DNA of 64,000 nt from Sympetrum striolatum (lineage: Eukaryota > Arthropoda > Insecta > Odonata > Libellulidae). Position 1 is the stretch's first letter. Each line of letters opens with the position of its first letter. The DNA is taken from the NCBI GenBank assembly GCA_947579665.1, contig OX388348.1, positions 6,944,001 to 7,008,000 of the forward strand. The letters are read 5' to 3'. A program made the position numbers and the translations under genes. Under the pieces are notes generated by a model. The model was not told where the DNA came from. It was given only the letters and a program-made list of their open reading frames with translations, and made no database searches. Below, piece after piece: positions 1-10,515 of this stretch.

Positions 1-270
1 TTCCTCAGTCCTTCGGCGATCCTCCAAAACAATTTTCTCCACTCGCTCGATCATGTCGTCCGACTGGCTCGTGCGAGGCCGAGATTGTCTCGGTGTGTTG
101 TCACAAGACCCTTCTTTGAACTTTCGCACCCTCCAACGCACATTGGAAACATCCATGACGCCTTCACGACGTGTCTCAGTCAACTGGCGATGAATTTCAA
201 TCGATGGCACACCACGCAAATGGAGAAAGCGAATGATTACACGTTGTTCTTCTACTGATAACGTCGCCAT
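1..270 (-). CDS. Mariner-type transposase, N-terminal part (cut by window edge)
   Basis: The frame is open for 90 codons from an ATG at 268-270 down to base 1 with no stop. The protein starts MATLSVEEQRVIIRFLHLRG and continues with an RQLTETRREG.MDVSNVRWRVRKFKEG-like stretch, which matches the N-terminal helix-turn-helix DNA-binding region of mariner/SETMAR-type transposases. The catalytic DDD region would lie beyond the left edge. The intact 90 codons suggest a fairly young copy, but whether the whole gene is intact cannot be seen. Family is inferred from recognised sequence style; the open frame is observed directly. Confidence 0.75.
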   Translation of the reverse strand, partial: MATLSVEEQRVIIRFLHLRGVPSIEIHRQLTETRREGVMDVSNVRWRVRKFKEGSCDNTPRQSRPRTSQSDDMIERVEKIVLEDRRRTEE

Positions 271-1685
271 TTTAAGTATCAACAACATCCCAGTCTCTGC
301 TGCCGCTAGAATTCTATGTGCCTTACAGTGCTGAAATTTCTGTCACACATTTACCATGAGTCTGCGTATATTTTAATATAAACCACACGTTTCTATCAAT
401 AGCCAGTCCTGAGAAAAAAATCGGAGGTTTTATAACTTCTATGCACCTCTTACTTTTATCCTAAGGGTGGTTAACAAAGAAATGTATAATAAAAACGGTT
501 TCGTTCAGAAGTATTCGTAAAATTCTAAACACTTCAGTGAAACTGCGGAAGACTTGAAAATGCAAGTAGAATATTTTTGTTCTGAAAGACTTTCTAACGT
601 TGAAATTATCTTCAAATTTTCGTATAAATAAAAATGTCCGGATTCAATCTGCAAATCGATCCTCTTAAACATCCCTTTCTGTGATTTATGAGCCAATTAC
701 CGACAACAATCCACGAGCGATAGATACTTAAGAACGAAGATTTCTATTTTAAATTCGCCGAAAAACACAATTTATCATAACGTAAATCGAGATTTCAACG
801 GGATAATATTTCCTTATTATTCTTTTTGCGACAGTCGTATAAGGAATCATTAATAATCATTTAGGTGATAATTTAGTCATTCATTCTCACTTGGCCATGT
901 TTATTCACTGACGCTATTGATAATTTTTCCGAAGAAGAATCGTACGCCTGTTTGGACGGAAATGAGGGCAATTTATTTACGTTCGTGTTTTCCGTGACCG
1001 AAATCGACATTTACATCTCTCCTTAACTCTGTTCTATAATTCCTAAGCGTTTTCTTGCTCTTTTCACTTTCCTCGTTTATTTCCCTTTATCGGAGGCACG
1101 TCTTTTCCTCCGCTGGTTTTCCTCAAATCCGGACGGATTTTCCTCGGAAGGGAACATTATTTATTTCACCGCCACGTTCCACATCTTACGGCCCAGCAAT
1201 CAATCACGATATCACGCGATTTCTTTTATTTATGGGATAAGGTTGCCGGTAATGAGGTTTCTTTTTTGGCCTCTTCGCTTGAAATTCTGGCGGAATAAAT
1301 ATGTGAAAGCCCCGTTTCGATTCGCCGAGTTAAAAGCCTTTCTAATCGTCCGTCAGGAAATACGACTTTCTTTGAATCGATCCAGGACAAATTGGTCGCC
1401 CCGAATAAAGTGCCTTTCCACTCGATTGCTGAGAAGTAGGGCGATTCTACAATATAATGTACATGGCATTGAGAATTTACAGCGGCAACGTAAGTAGATA
1501 ACCTTTGTCATTGAAGCCACGCGAGTTTCCACATTACTTTCCACGTGAGAAAAATGTATTATAAGAGTAAAATGTAGCTTGCATACTGCAAGCATATTGA
1601 TGACACCAATTTCAAGTCGACATCATATCGAGAGGGTCCTCAAAAGAAAAAAAAGGATTGAAAATATTCTTAAAATTCGCTACAA
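271..1685. other. No supported gene; mariner flank and AT-rich DNA
   Basis: The bases just beyond the mariner ATG probably include its 5' untranslated region and terminal inverted repeat, but no partner end is visible. Short open frames here (up to about 84 codons) show no recognisable protein. Confidence 0.5.
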
Positions 1686-3330
1686 TTTATCCGTCCGGCA
1701 TCGAACCCGGGTCTTCCTGTTAATACTTACTATGCAGCGCAACAGAAGATCACATCTCTTCAAACGACATCCTACTTTTCACATATATTCCTTTTGTGAG
1801 AAATTTAAATGTGCTCAGCAATCAAACCCAGAAGCAGTACGGTATTATCTATTTTTTTCCTTAAACCGAGTCTTAATATACATCTTCTAGCAAAGCAAGA
1901 CCTTCCTATCATTTCGATAAGTGTATCAAGAAAATAATGAAAAACTACCCCAATTTATTTTAAATGGGAGATATATTTACCACCCGGCATCGAACCCAGC
2001 TCTTCCTGGTGATACTTGCTATGCAACACAATAGAAGATCTCCATCTCTAACTATGTTTGAAAATTCAAGCAAATATATTGACAAAAACTGCCACAAACG
2101 ACGTCCTACTTTCCTACGTCCGACTTTCCCTTATATTCTTTATATGAGATATATTAATGTGCTCTGGCTTCGAACCCAGGAACAGTTTGGTCTCATCTAA
2201 ATTTTTTTCTTAAACCGAGCTTTAATATACATCTTCTACCTGAGCAAGAACTTCCTATCAGTTTGATTAGTGCATCAAAAAAATAATAAACTACTACCGC
2301 AACGTATATTAAATGAGAGATTTTTGCATCGTCCTAGCATTGAACCCAAGACATTTTTTATAAAAGATATTATTTTATTCAATAGATCATGACAATATCT
2401 GTACGCCCCTTGAGTTTTGATTCTCTACCTATCCGGAAATTATTTCTTAGAAATTCCCGATTATCAAAGCAATACATTTAAATGGGAAAAATCGTGAATT
2501 TGGGGCCTTCTAGCATCGAACTCATGACACTCAGGTTCAAAGTCGCCTTTTTCCTGGTGGTTTTACGTTAGGGCCTCTACGCTGTAGACAGTGACGATTG
2601 TGGTTTAGCTTGTGAATATGTATCCTATCTATAATATAGATAGGATGCAAATTCTCAGTCTAGTTTCCTATCATTTCCATAAGTGCATCAAAAAACAATG
2701 AAAAACTACCCCATTGTGATTTAAATTAGAGATTTTTCATCGTCCTAGCATCGAACCCAGGACATTTTCTGTAAAATTAATTAATGTTTAAGATAGATCA
2801 TGGCCATATCTTTAGGCCATGTTCCACAATTGTCAATTGTTACGACGTTCTGGCCATAACGTCTAACCAACAGAAAAAGAAAGAGATTTTGAACCTCAGT
2901 GTCATAGGTTCACTGCCAAAAGTCCCCGAAGTCGCGATTTTTTTCATAAGGATACATTGTGGGTCTTTTTGAAAAATTTTTTGAGGCACATCCTGGCAAA
3001 TAAGAGAAATATATTGAAATTCCAGATATCGCTGGAAATCCGAGCATATTCGACGAAAATTAAAAAGACATCTTCGATGACTATCATTGGTTCGATGCTA
3101 GGCGAGGGAAAATATTCTCCCATTTAGAATGAATGCATTATGGCGATTTTTAAGATTCATTTTTTGAGTACCTTCCCGATTAGTTGGAAACTTGAAACTC
3201 GGCATGTATAGAATAGATAGAGAATATTGGCATAGGTCAAGAATATATGTTATGTATGCTGTTTAACGTTTCCCTAATGGTCCTTGGTTCGATCCCAGGG
3301 AGCCATTTACATTTCATATGGGGATAACGG
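1686..3330. repeat. Diverged tandem repeat array with tRNA B-box-like motifs
   Basis: Two modules recur. One is GCATCGAACCCRG (minus-strand CYGGGTTCGATGC, like a Pol III B box) near 1700, 1988, 2338, 2516 and 2750. The other is CCTATCATTTC.ATAAGTG.ATCAA followed by AATGAAAAACTACCCC near 1905, 2255 and 2669. CGAG(T/C)(T/C)TTAATATACATCTTCTA occurs at about 1866 and 2214. Spacing is roughly 290-410 bp, so units are diverged and unequal. Plus-strand GGTTCGATGCTAGG near 3090 and GGTTCGATCCCAGGG near 3287 suggest the family also occurs inverted. A tRNA-derived SINE cluster or a satellite built from one is the simplest reading; a matching A box was not demonstrated. Confidence 0.6.
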
Positions 3331-4986
3331 ACTCTTATTTTAGCACCTTCCCGTAATGATATCGACTTTAAACTGAGCATCCAAATAATGAAGGTGGCAT
3401 AGACCAACCGGCAGTAGGAGACCTCGCTCGGTGACTCATTTATACGAATTCTAGCGGAATTTATTGCTTGTGTATGCACGATTCTGTGGCGCGTTAAAAA
3501 TGACTAGCAATTAAATATCCTCATTTCCAAATCAATAAAGCTTCGAAAACTCTGGAAGCTTCTTTGTCTTCTCCAATATTCGCGTCTTCTGCAATCTGTT
3601 CAGCTTTCATCTCTATAAAGCTCACATTCTTGGAATCAACCAGAGTTTTGGTGTGCAATTTGTACTCACGCATAAATGCTTCGAAAGATGCTTCCCCAAC
3701 TTAGTTTGATGTAAGTACGACAGCGTTCTTTATTTTCATATTAGTTGTACATTCATCAAAGGTGGTTTCATTCGGAAATGTTTCGAAACTTAATAAATGT
3801 TTAGTTAGTTCCGGTGACAGTCATTTGGGAGAATTGCTGTTTTGATTGGAGTAGATGAGGAAATACCTTGTTTAATGATTTCTGCCTAAATATTTCGTGA
3901 TGGAAATACCAAACTTAATCCAATTATCTGAGACGCACGGACAGTCACTTCTATGTTAGGATCGAAGCTCTGTTTTCTTTGTATCAGTTTAAGGCGATCA
4001 ATTACAGCATTCCTTGAAATTTGGTGGAACCCTTTTGCACATCAAAATGCTGTACGAAGCGAATGCCGTGGAGCGTTCCGTCGCTTTGTAAGACGTTCGT
4101 ATGATATTGCGTTGAATTCTTCGTTCATAAAAAATAATTTAAAGGACATCGGGCATCTTTTGTGATTATAAGCTATCTATGCGTTTTTCAGTAAGGGTAA
4201 TTTTGTGGAGGAATCAAAGAAGAAAAATCCATAGGGGAAATATTTTAATGAGTAAAAGGATGTGTGTGTAGAGGTAGAACAAATAAGTGTACCATAATTT
4301 CAGGTATAAGGAATAAAATGATTTTCATTGCTCTATTTTACTTCATTTAAATCTACATGGGTACCGTTGACTAAGGAGGATGAAAAAATCGGCTCCGTCC
4401 GATTCTCCCGCTTTATACCCCTCTCGTTTGTATTGTGTATGGTGTGAGACTCTATCCGATCTGTAGAGAGCATATATCTCCTGCTCTGAGGCCCTTTTTT
4501 AAGTCCGTTTTTCCTCGGGAATAATAATAACGATTGAACTTTCTAAATTTATCTTATAGTTTCCATTAGTTAATTGCATACAGTTAATTTACGCACCTCT
4601 CTTTCTCCCCAATTTATGTTTGATCAAAAATCAGTTATCGGCTCTTTCCAATATTATTGTAGGGGTGTGATTTACTGGACATTGATCATAAAGATTCTTT
4701 CATTATATCAATGTATAAGTAACGTATACACCGTTCGTAATATTTCATCCGCCCAAAGTCATACAGACTGCGAGAATTGTTTATTAAAATAAGTGAAAAA
4801 GGTCATTTTCGATATTGAATATGTTAAAAAGGAACGCAGTGACATTGCAGTATTTTAATATTAAAAGACGAGCAACGCTTATTGTACCCATAGGTGCAAT
4901 GATTGTTATTGTAGCCTTATAGGTGTAGGATGATTATGATGCTATATTTTTTTCCGTAAACCAGGCCTTCGTTATATTTACTCTTC

Positions 4987-5017
<31 letters not shown>

Positions 5018-5145
5018 GTAATTGTTCTTATTGATATTAACTCACAGGATCATTGGGATTTACTTGTGAATATCAGCAATTGCTTAAGTAGCTTTTGAAT
5101 ATCAATGGTCATATCTTAAAACGTGTGTTTTCAAACCGATTTCAG
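3331..5145. other. Presumed intron upstream of first visible DIP exon
   Basis: No gene recognised. It contains a trinucleotide repeat at 4988-5017. The exon encoding the signal peptide and first half of Ig1 was looked for here and in 271-3330 and not seen, so it probably lies left of the window. The last bases form a normal acceptor, ending TTTCAG at 5145. Confidence 0.5.
4988..5017 (+). repeat. (TAA)n microsatellite
   Basis: About ten uninterrupted copies of a TAA/ATA trinucleotide, about 130 bp upstream of the first visible exon. Confidence 0.95.
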
Positions 5146-5353
5146 GTGGCGTGGGTTAGAGTGGACACTCAGACAATACTGTCGATCCACCACAACGTGA
5201 TAACGCAGAACCCCAGGATATCTCTGTCGCACAACGACCACCGCTCGTGGTACCTGCACATAAGGAATGCCCAGGAAGCGGACCGCGGATGGTACATGTG
5301 TCAGATCAACACGGACCCCATGAGGAGCAGGGTCGGCTACATACAAGTCGTGG
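5146..5353 (+). CDS. DIP-like gene exon: second half of Ig1
   Basis: Encodes residues 1-69 plus one base. It opens VAWVRVDTQTILSIHHNVIT and contains WYLHIRNAQEADRGWYMC, the F-strand Cys (residue 52) of an Ig V-type domain, then QINTDPMRSRVGYIQVV. The acceptor TTTCAG is at 5140-5145 and the donor G|GTGAGT at 5353/5354. The preceding exon should supply the B-strand Cys partner and must end in phase 0. In known DIPs this strand region forms part of the face that binds Dpr Ig1, so this exon carries much of the binding specificity. Reading through the donor gives a stop soon after, which confirms the exon end. Confidence 0.93.
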
Positions 5354-6028
5354 GTGAGTGGGTGATCAAGCAATCCTATCGTCTTCATTTTTTTATAATA
5401 ATTCGATGTTTGAAGACGCTAAAGACCATTGCAAAACCTGATTGCGTACAAATTGTAGGGATCAACTTCGAGCATCCGACTAAATCCGTTAAGTTCAATA
5501 AATATCCATTTTCCACAAAATGTTAAGCATTTAGCGTTGCCGCAAATGTCATTCGCCTTTACGTCGTTGTCGCCATCTCCCATTGTATCTTCCACCTTTC
5601 GTGGATATCTTACCTTCATTGCCCCCTTCTAAATGTTTCCTTTTTTTAATACTTCGCAAATCTTAAATGTAAAACTTTGAAGATTCCTAGTAAATAGCGA
5701 TAAGGTGAAATCCGTCCTTGTAATATTGGTTACCTGAAAGAACCATTTTGAAGGGAAACGCGAAGTAGCAGGGGTACCAAATTCGATTATTAAATTCGAT
5801 CAGTTTCTCTAATGGTCAACGGATAAACGATCAGAATTTTACTTACTGCCCTTGCTGACACTCACATCCCCACGTAATTCTTTACTATACTAATGCAATA
5901 GTTCTTTCGTTTCCTTTCTATTATTTCGTATGGGGATCGTGATCCTCGTTTGTTGAAATTCACAGATGCCTTTCTCATCATCAATTGAGCGTTGGACTTA
6001 CTATTTCCTAATTCTCTTCGTGACCCAG
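5354..6028 (+). other. Short intron of the DIP-like gene
   Basis: A 675-bp phase-1 intron, GTGAGT to CCCAG. No mobile element was recognised in it. It is by far the shortest gap in the first half of the gene; keeping these two exons close contrasts with the very large next intron. Confidence 0.85.
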
Positions 6029-6184
6029 TGCCTCCGAGTATCGTGGACAAGGAGACAAGTAGCGACATGGTGGTGAGGGAAGGTGCAAATGTGACGTTGG
6101 TCTGCAAAGCGCAAGGGTATCCGGAGCCGTACGTGATGTGGCGTCGAGAAGATGGAGAAGATATCAACTACAACGGAGTTAATG
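6029..6184 (+). CDS. DIP-like gene exon: first half of Ig2
   Basis: The split codon G|TG gives Val70, then [40 protein letters not shown] and [11 protein letters not shown], residues 71-121. Cys95 is the B-strand cysteine and Trp107 the core C-strand tryptophan. ANVTLV holds an N-glycosylation sequon. VVPPSI is the standard Ig1-Ig2 linker in DIPs and lachesin. Acceptor CCCAG ends at 6028; donor G|GTGAGT is at 6184/6185. The exon is 156 nt, a multiple of three with both ends phase 1, so it could be skipped without a frameshift but at the cost of half of Ig2. Confidence 0.93.
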
Positions 6185-7014
6185 GTGAGTTTATATTAAA
6201 TCAATTCTGTTAAAATCCTTATGCTTTCCTTGGTCAGCGTTGATTTAAGATTTGATATAACATTGATTTCATACTCTTAACCTTTTGTTTGTGGCCGTAT
6301 GTTGACTCAGCATCACTAAGATGTGCATAAATAAATAGAAAGCGGTTCCATTGCAGTCTCTAAAGCGTAATGAGGTGACGATGCATTGACCGCTTTCTGT
6401 CAAATACCTTTTGCTTTGCCAACGCAAGCTGGTTTAGCCTTGAATTTGAAATTTCTTTTAAGGGCGTCAAATTCCGGAAAGGCATTCATTTAGATTTCAA
6501 ATTGTAAATTGTTATAAATACGGATCCATCTTACATATCATTTGATACGTCCATCCCTAAAGCCCCTGCTTATTTCTCGTGAGTTTTTACATTTGTCGCA
6601 ATCACTTCGGAACATAATTGGAATTAACGAAGCGTAACTTGAGGCTTCTTCTGCAATTTCATTGTTTCTCGGTATTTTATCTATTCGCTTTTGAAGAATT
6701 AAGAAAACTTTACTTGTATTGAAAACTAGCGGAGTGCCCGTTCATTCTCAACGGAGAAATGTTATATATTGTCTCTGCAGCGAACACCAATAGAAAGAAG
6801 ATGTACCAAGAAGAGCAAAACCAATCGTCAATATAATTATAGGTATGATTCAATTTTTGTCAATTCTGTTAATCATTTGCGATTGTTTTCGGTGATATCG
6901 GCAAATAATTGGAATTCAGGGACATGATTCCTATAGTCAAAATATTCGAAGATGATATTTTTATGTATAGAGTAACATATTTGAAAAAAATTACAGAGTT
7001 TAATATCGGACTAA

Positions 7015-8350
7015 ACCCGTATGAAAATTTTCCTAGGTTCCTATTGGTATTTCTGTTGGTTTATGTTGGTTTTCTTCGCTTATATTGGTTTGTATTGGTT
7101 TCGTATGGTGTCTTTGTTGGTGTGTATTGGTTTCAGGAAGCTCAGTATTTCCTATTGGGACGTTTCGCAGGATCTTATCAGTTTGTATTGGTTTCCTATG
7201 GTGTTTTTAATGGCGTGTGTTGGTATTAGGAAGCTTGGTTATTCTTATTGGGACGCACTGGATCTGAAAAGTCTATATTGGTTTTCGTTCAATTCACTGC
7301 GTAGAGGCGCTATGCACTTGTATAACTTCCGCCATATAGGAGAATAATCCTTAGATATTCTAACAAACATTTCAAGAGTATGGAATTTGATAGTAATATA
7401 ATTTCATGGGCTAATGATAAATGTATTGTACAAGTAGCAGACGGCCCCGGGGTGGTTGTTCCCTAAGGTTCCGCTAGGGACGCTAGGGATAACGGGACCC
7501 TAACGGCGGCGTGGGGATGCAAGAGAGAGGAAGCAGTGCGATAGTTCGTGAGGAGGAAGAGTTCGGGAGTGTTTTGTGAAAGTGCACATTTTTATTTTAA
7601 GTGAAAACGCGACGGAATAAGTTAAAATGATCGTACTGTATTCGAAAGAAATAGCAAAAGTTTCTATGAGTATTCGTAAAATTCGGGCCATTTGCACCAC
7701 TTTCGTAGTAATTCACATGATGAGCTGTGTGAGTAGGTGTGTAAAGGAAGAAACAGTTTGTAAAGTTTGTAATATGTAAAGGAAGAAAGAGTTTGTCCGG
7801 AAGTGAGCAGGTAGCAGAAGAAAAGAACAATGGAAAACATAGGAAAGTGCTTTGATTGTAATAATATTTGCAAGAATGTGGTTAACGAGGTAGGTGTGAA
7901 TCAATCTGAGGAAAGCGGCCAAGAAGTTAGATTTAGCAATTAATAGCAACTAATTTGGAAATGATGTAGTGTTGTTGTTTGTGGTAATAAATATTAAAGT
8001 GTATTTTGCATTTCTTTACTGAAAATTATACCTTTTAAACCTGGAAATAAATTATGCGATAAACCATTAAAAAACCAATAGGATTTTGGTTAAAACCAAT
8101 AGGATTTTGGTTAAAACCAACAGGAATATTCACGGAATACCAATAGGAAGCAACGGTAAACCATTAGAAAACCAATAGGATTTTGGTTAAAACCAACAGG
8201 AATATTAGCGTAAAACCAATAGGAAACCAATACCAATAGGAAACCAACGGCCAAAACTCTAATGGAATCCAATAGAATTTCTAATGGAAATGTTATTGGT
8301 ATGTATTCGAAAATTTTATAGGAAACCAACAAATATTTCCACATGGGAAG
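7015..8350. mobile_element. Foldback-like element: inverted arrays of a TATTGGTTT motif
   Basis: From about 7040 to 7285 the plus strand is packed with TATTGGTTT, TTGGTTT and CTATGGTG motifs. From 8060 to 8350 the minus strand is packed with the same words (plus-strand AAACCAATAGG). The right arm contains near-identical tandem units of about 21 bp, ATTTTGGTTAAAACCAATAGG style, at 8073-8115 and again at 8175-8200. The arms face each other across a core of about 770 bp (7290-8060) that lacks the motif. This is the layout of foldback (FB/Galileo-type) elements, whose long inverted repeats are made of short tandem repeats. Outer ends and a target-site duplication were not identified, so the limits are approximate. 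Confidence 0.5.
7830..7943 (+). CDS. Small ORF in the foldback core, 37 aa, unknown
   Basis: ATG at 7830 and TAA at 7941-7943 give MENIGKCFDCNNICKNVVNE followed by 17 more residues rich in Glu and Ser. CFDC...C resembles part of a small zinc-binding cluster, but three cysteines are too few for a claim. An AATAAA occurs about 40 bp downstream (7986-7991), and GAG|GTAGGT inside it could be a splice donor, so it may be the first exon of a longer product. There is no homologue I recognise. It is listed only because it sits centrally between the inverted arms. Confidence 0.2.
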   Translation: MENIGKCFDCNNICKNVVNEVGVNQSEESGQEVRFSN

Positions 8351-9476
8351 GCAAACCATATACCAGCAATACTTCTTTAGAGAAAATTTCTATGGTATAC
8401 TAAGTCCTCCAGTAGGGAGAGAGTAAAACCGTTTTAAAATTCTAACTAAAAATCCAGTAGACAATTACGTTGCTGTAAATAAAACTTGTTTGCTACTGAA
8501 GTTTAAACAAAATTGTAAAATTTAAATGTTCGTACTTTTTTCCGTGCGATTCTTCCAGGATATTGTTCGTAACAGCAAATGTTAAAATCTCATACAATGT
8601 TTTCTTCTTCGTAAAGTGTATCACTTATTATCAGGATTAGTTTTAACTTGATTTACATTCCTAAAGCATTTTGATGGATAAATATATGAACTTGGAATCA
8701 ACAATCGCCTTCATTGTCAAGGGGGATGGGTTGTTTACAACCTCAAAATTTTGATAAAATATTCATGCATTATATCAAAATTCTCAAAATTTTGAATCGT
8801 AAATGATATTTCACCACCAAAATAAGAATCTTTATTCTATTCCACTTATTTTGGTGCTTGATTCGATTTTGTATGACTATTATTTCTAATTAAAGTTTCC
8901 AAATGAAATAAAGCCTGCAGCGAGAAAAATGAACTTTACGTGCATTTCTTATGGAAATGCTTTTTCGATTTTTCGGCTATTTCTTTTGGGTTCTCCCTAG
9001 TTTCCTTTTTTCCTAAACCACCGTACCAAGGCGAACAAAACTTTTAAAAATTATTCAAATCGCTCGAGCCGTTTTCGAGTTTTAGACGACGTCACGAACA
9101 TCATTTCATTTTAATATATAAGACTTCTCATATCTTACACTCAGATCTTTGATTGATGAGTTTTAACATATTTCGGATGAAACGACGATAACATGGAACT
9201 GAGGTAGGGACGGAGCTGTGTAAGAACATTCAACCGTATATAAAACAACCGAATTTGTTTACATTACGTTCACTGGGCGCCCATTTGAAATATTCACCAG
9301 CATCCTGCCTTAGTGATAGCTAACAATCGCATCTGCCAAGTGAGCTTCATTTGCGATAAGTGGTGGTAATTCATAAGGAATACATTACGAATAATCAAAA
9401 TATTGAGCTTCCATCGTAGATCTCTAGGAAGAATAGGCTTGAAAAGAAAGTCTCCCGAATAGCTTGAGAGGATGTT

Positions 9477-9559
9477 CCGACGGGATAGCTCAATGGACAG
9501 AGCACCTGCACGTCTATCGGGAGACCTGGCTTCGATTCACGGTCCCGTCGGACTTTTTT
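9477..9559 (+). ncRNA. tRNA-like sequence with Pol III-type terminator (tRNA-derived pseudogene or SINE head)
   Basis: A 9-bp acceptor-like stem pairs CCGACGGGA (9477-9485) with TCCCGTCGG (9543-9551). Inside are a D-arm-like GCTCAATGGACAGAGC with an A box (TAGCTCAATGG), an anticodon-like stem whose seven-base loop would read GTC (Asp), and a degenerate B box (GCTTCGATTC). A run of six T follows at 9554-9559. Against a working tRNA: the T-stem has two mismatches and loop position 33 is C instead of T. It is therefore probably a tRNA-derived pseudogene or the head of a SINE rather than a decoding tRNA. Confidence 0.5.
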
Positions 9560-9962
9560 CAAGTCTTTGAGATATTTTCTGGGAGCACGCCTTCTCGTGT
9601 TACATTACCTTACCCAATCGTAGAATTAATTGATGCTTTGTAAATAATGTAACTATACCGTTTATACTTAAATGAGGTAAGATTTAAAAGATCACTTTCA
9701 CGCATTGACACAGTATTTAATAAATAGGCGATCTGTTTCGGATGTCTATAACTCTTTCTCCGCTCTTTGGAATCCTCGAAGGACGTGTCGACGTGACTGC
9801 CCTAAAGTAGTCTCAGCTGAGACAAGTGCCTCGGAAGACGAAATCAAGATTAATCGCAGTATTAGTTGTCCTCGTCAGCGAGGGCTCAGAGCCTCCATTT
9901 CTCTCAATTTGTCCCTCCATTTGTAACTCTTTTATGTCGCCTACGCTAATTTTCCTCCTGCA

Positions 9963-10035
9963 TATAAATAGGGGAGCTCCGCCATAAAAATTAGCTGCAA
10001 AAGATTTTGAGCTTGTCATCAATTACCGTTCAGTT
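9963..10035 (+). promoter_or_regulatory. Possible TATA-type core promoter
   Basis: TATAAATA at 9963-9970 is followed by a GC-richer stretch, and a TCAGT initiator-like word lies near 10030. The spacing of about 60 bases is larger than the usual 25-30, which argues against a standard TATA-Inr pair. It could belong to a decayed retroelement. Weak evidence. Confidence 0.15.
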
Positions 10036-10215
10036 ACTTTGTCAGCGACCATACAGAATGTAGCAGCACTTGTTTTCTATGCATGTGCGTCTATTGTATC
10101 GTTTTACTTTGTTTTGTATTGCAGCTAAAAGTGAGTGTGTGACTTTTTGTCGTAAAATACTCTCCATTCTTAACGATGTTTTCCTCGTCTTAACCTATTC
10201 TATGAACTTCTAGAT

Positions 10216-10515
10216 CGGGGGTGGCGAGCCCATGGCACGCGTGCCCAAAGATGCACGCGAGAGAATTTTTCGGCACTATTTTTTTGCATTATTCAATTAA
10301 GAAATGAAGCTCCACAATAAATTAACGTGGAATCTGTTTATTAGTAGTGACAACTGACGACAATTCAAGTCTTATACAAGATCTTAATCGCATTGTAGAC
10401 ATTATATAATGAATAGTATCACCATCTCTTTAAATGGATCGGCACCTCGTTGCCACGCAAGCTCTTTATATTCATCAAATATGGCACTCTTACTACAAAT
10501 GGTTTGCCAACCCTG
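10216..10515. mobile_element. hAT-type non-autonomous element, 300 bp
   Basis: The left end reads CGGGGGTGGCGAGCCCATGG and the right end, reverse-complemented, CAGGGTTGGCAAACCATTTG, a recognisable terminal inverted repeat of the type common in hAT elements. It is flanked by TTCTAGAT (10208-10215) and GTCTAGAT (10516-10523), an 8-bp target duplication matching at 7 of 8 bases. The interior codes for nothing recognisable. Confidence 0.6.

Noticed and set aside
5131..5388. Minus-strand 85-codon frame
   Set aside because: Shadow of the DIP-like Ig1 exon, which has family motifs and proper splice sites on the plus strand.
6909..7347. Two overlapping plus-strand frames of about 106-108 codons rich in Tyr, Trp and Phe
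   Set aside because: They translate the TATTGGTTT array in different frames; both are open because the repeat lacks stop codons, not because it codes.
7478..7497. TAGGGATAACGGGACCCT resembles the start of the I-SceI homing site
   Set aside because: Only the first ten bases match well and no homing endonuclease or intron is nearby; coincidence.
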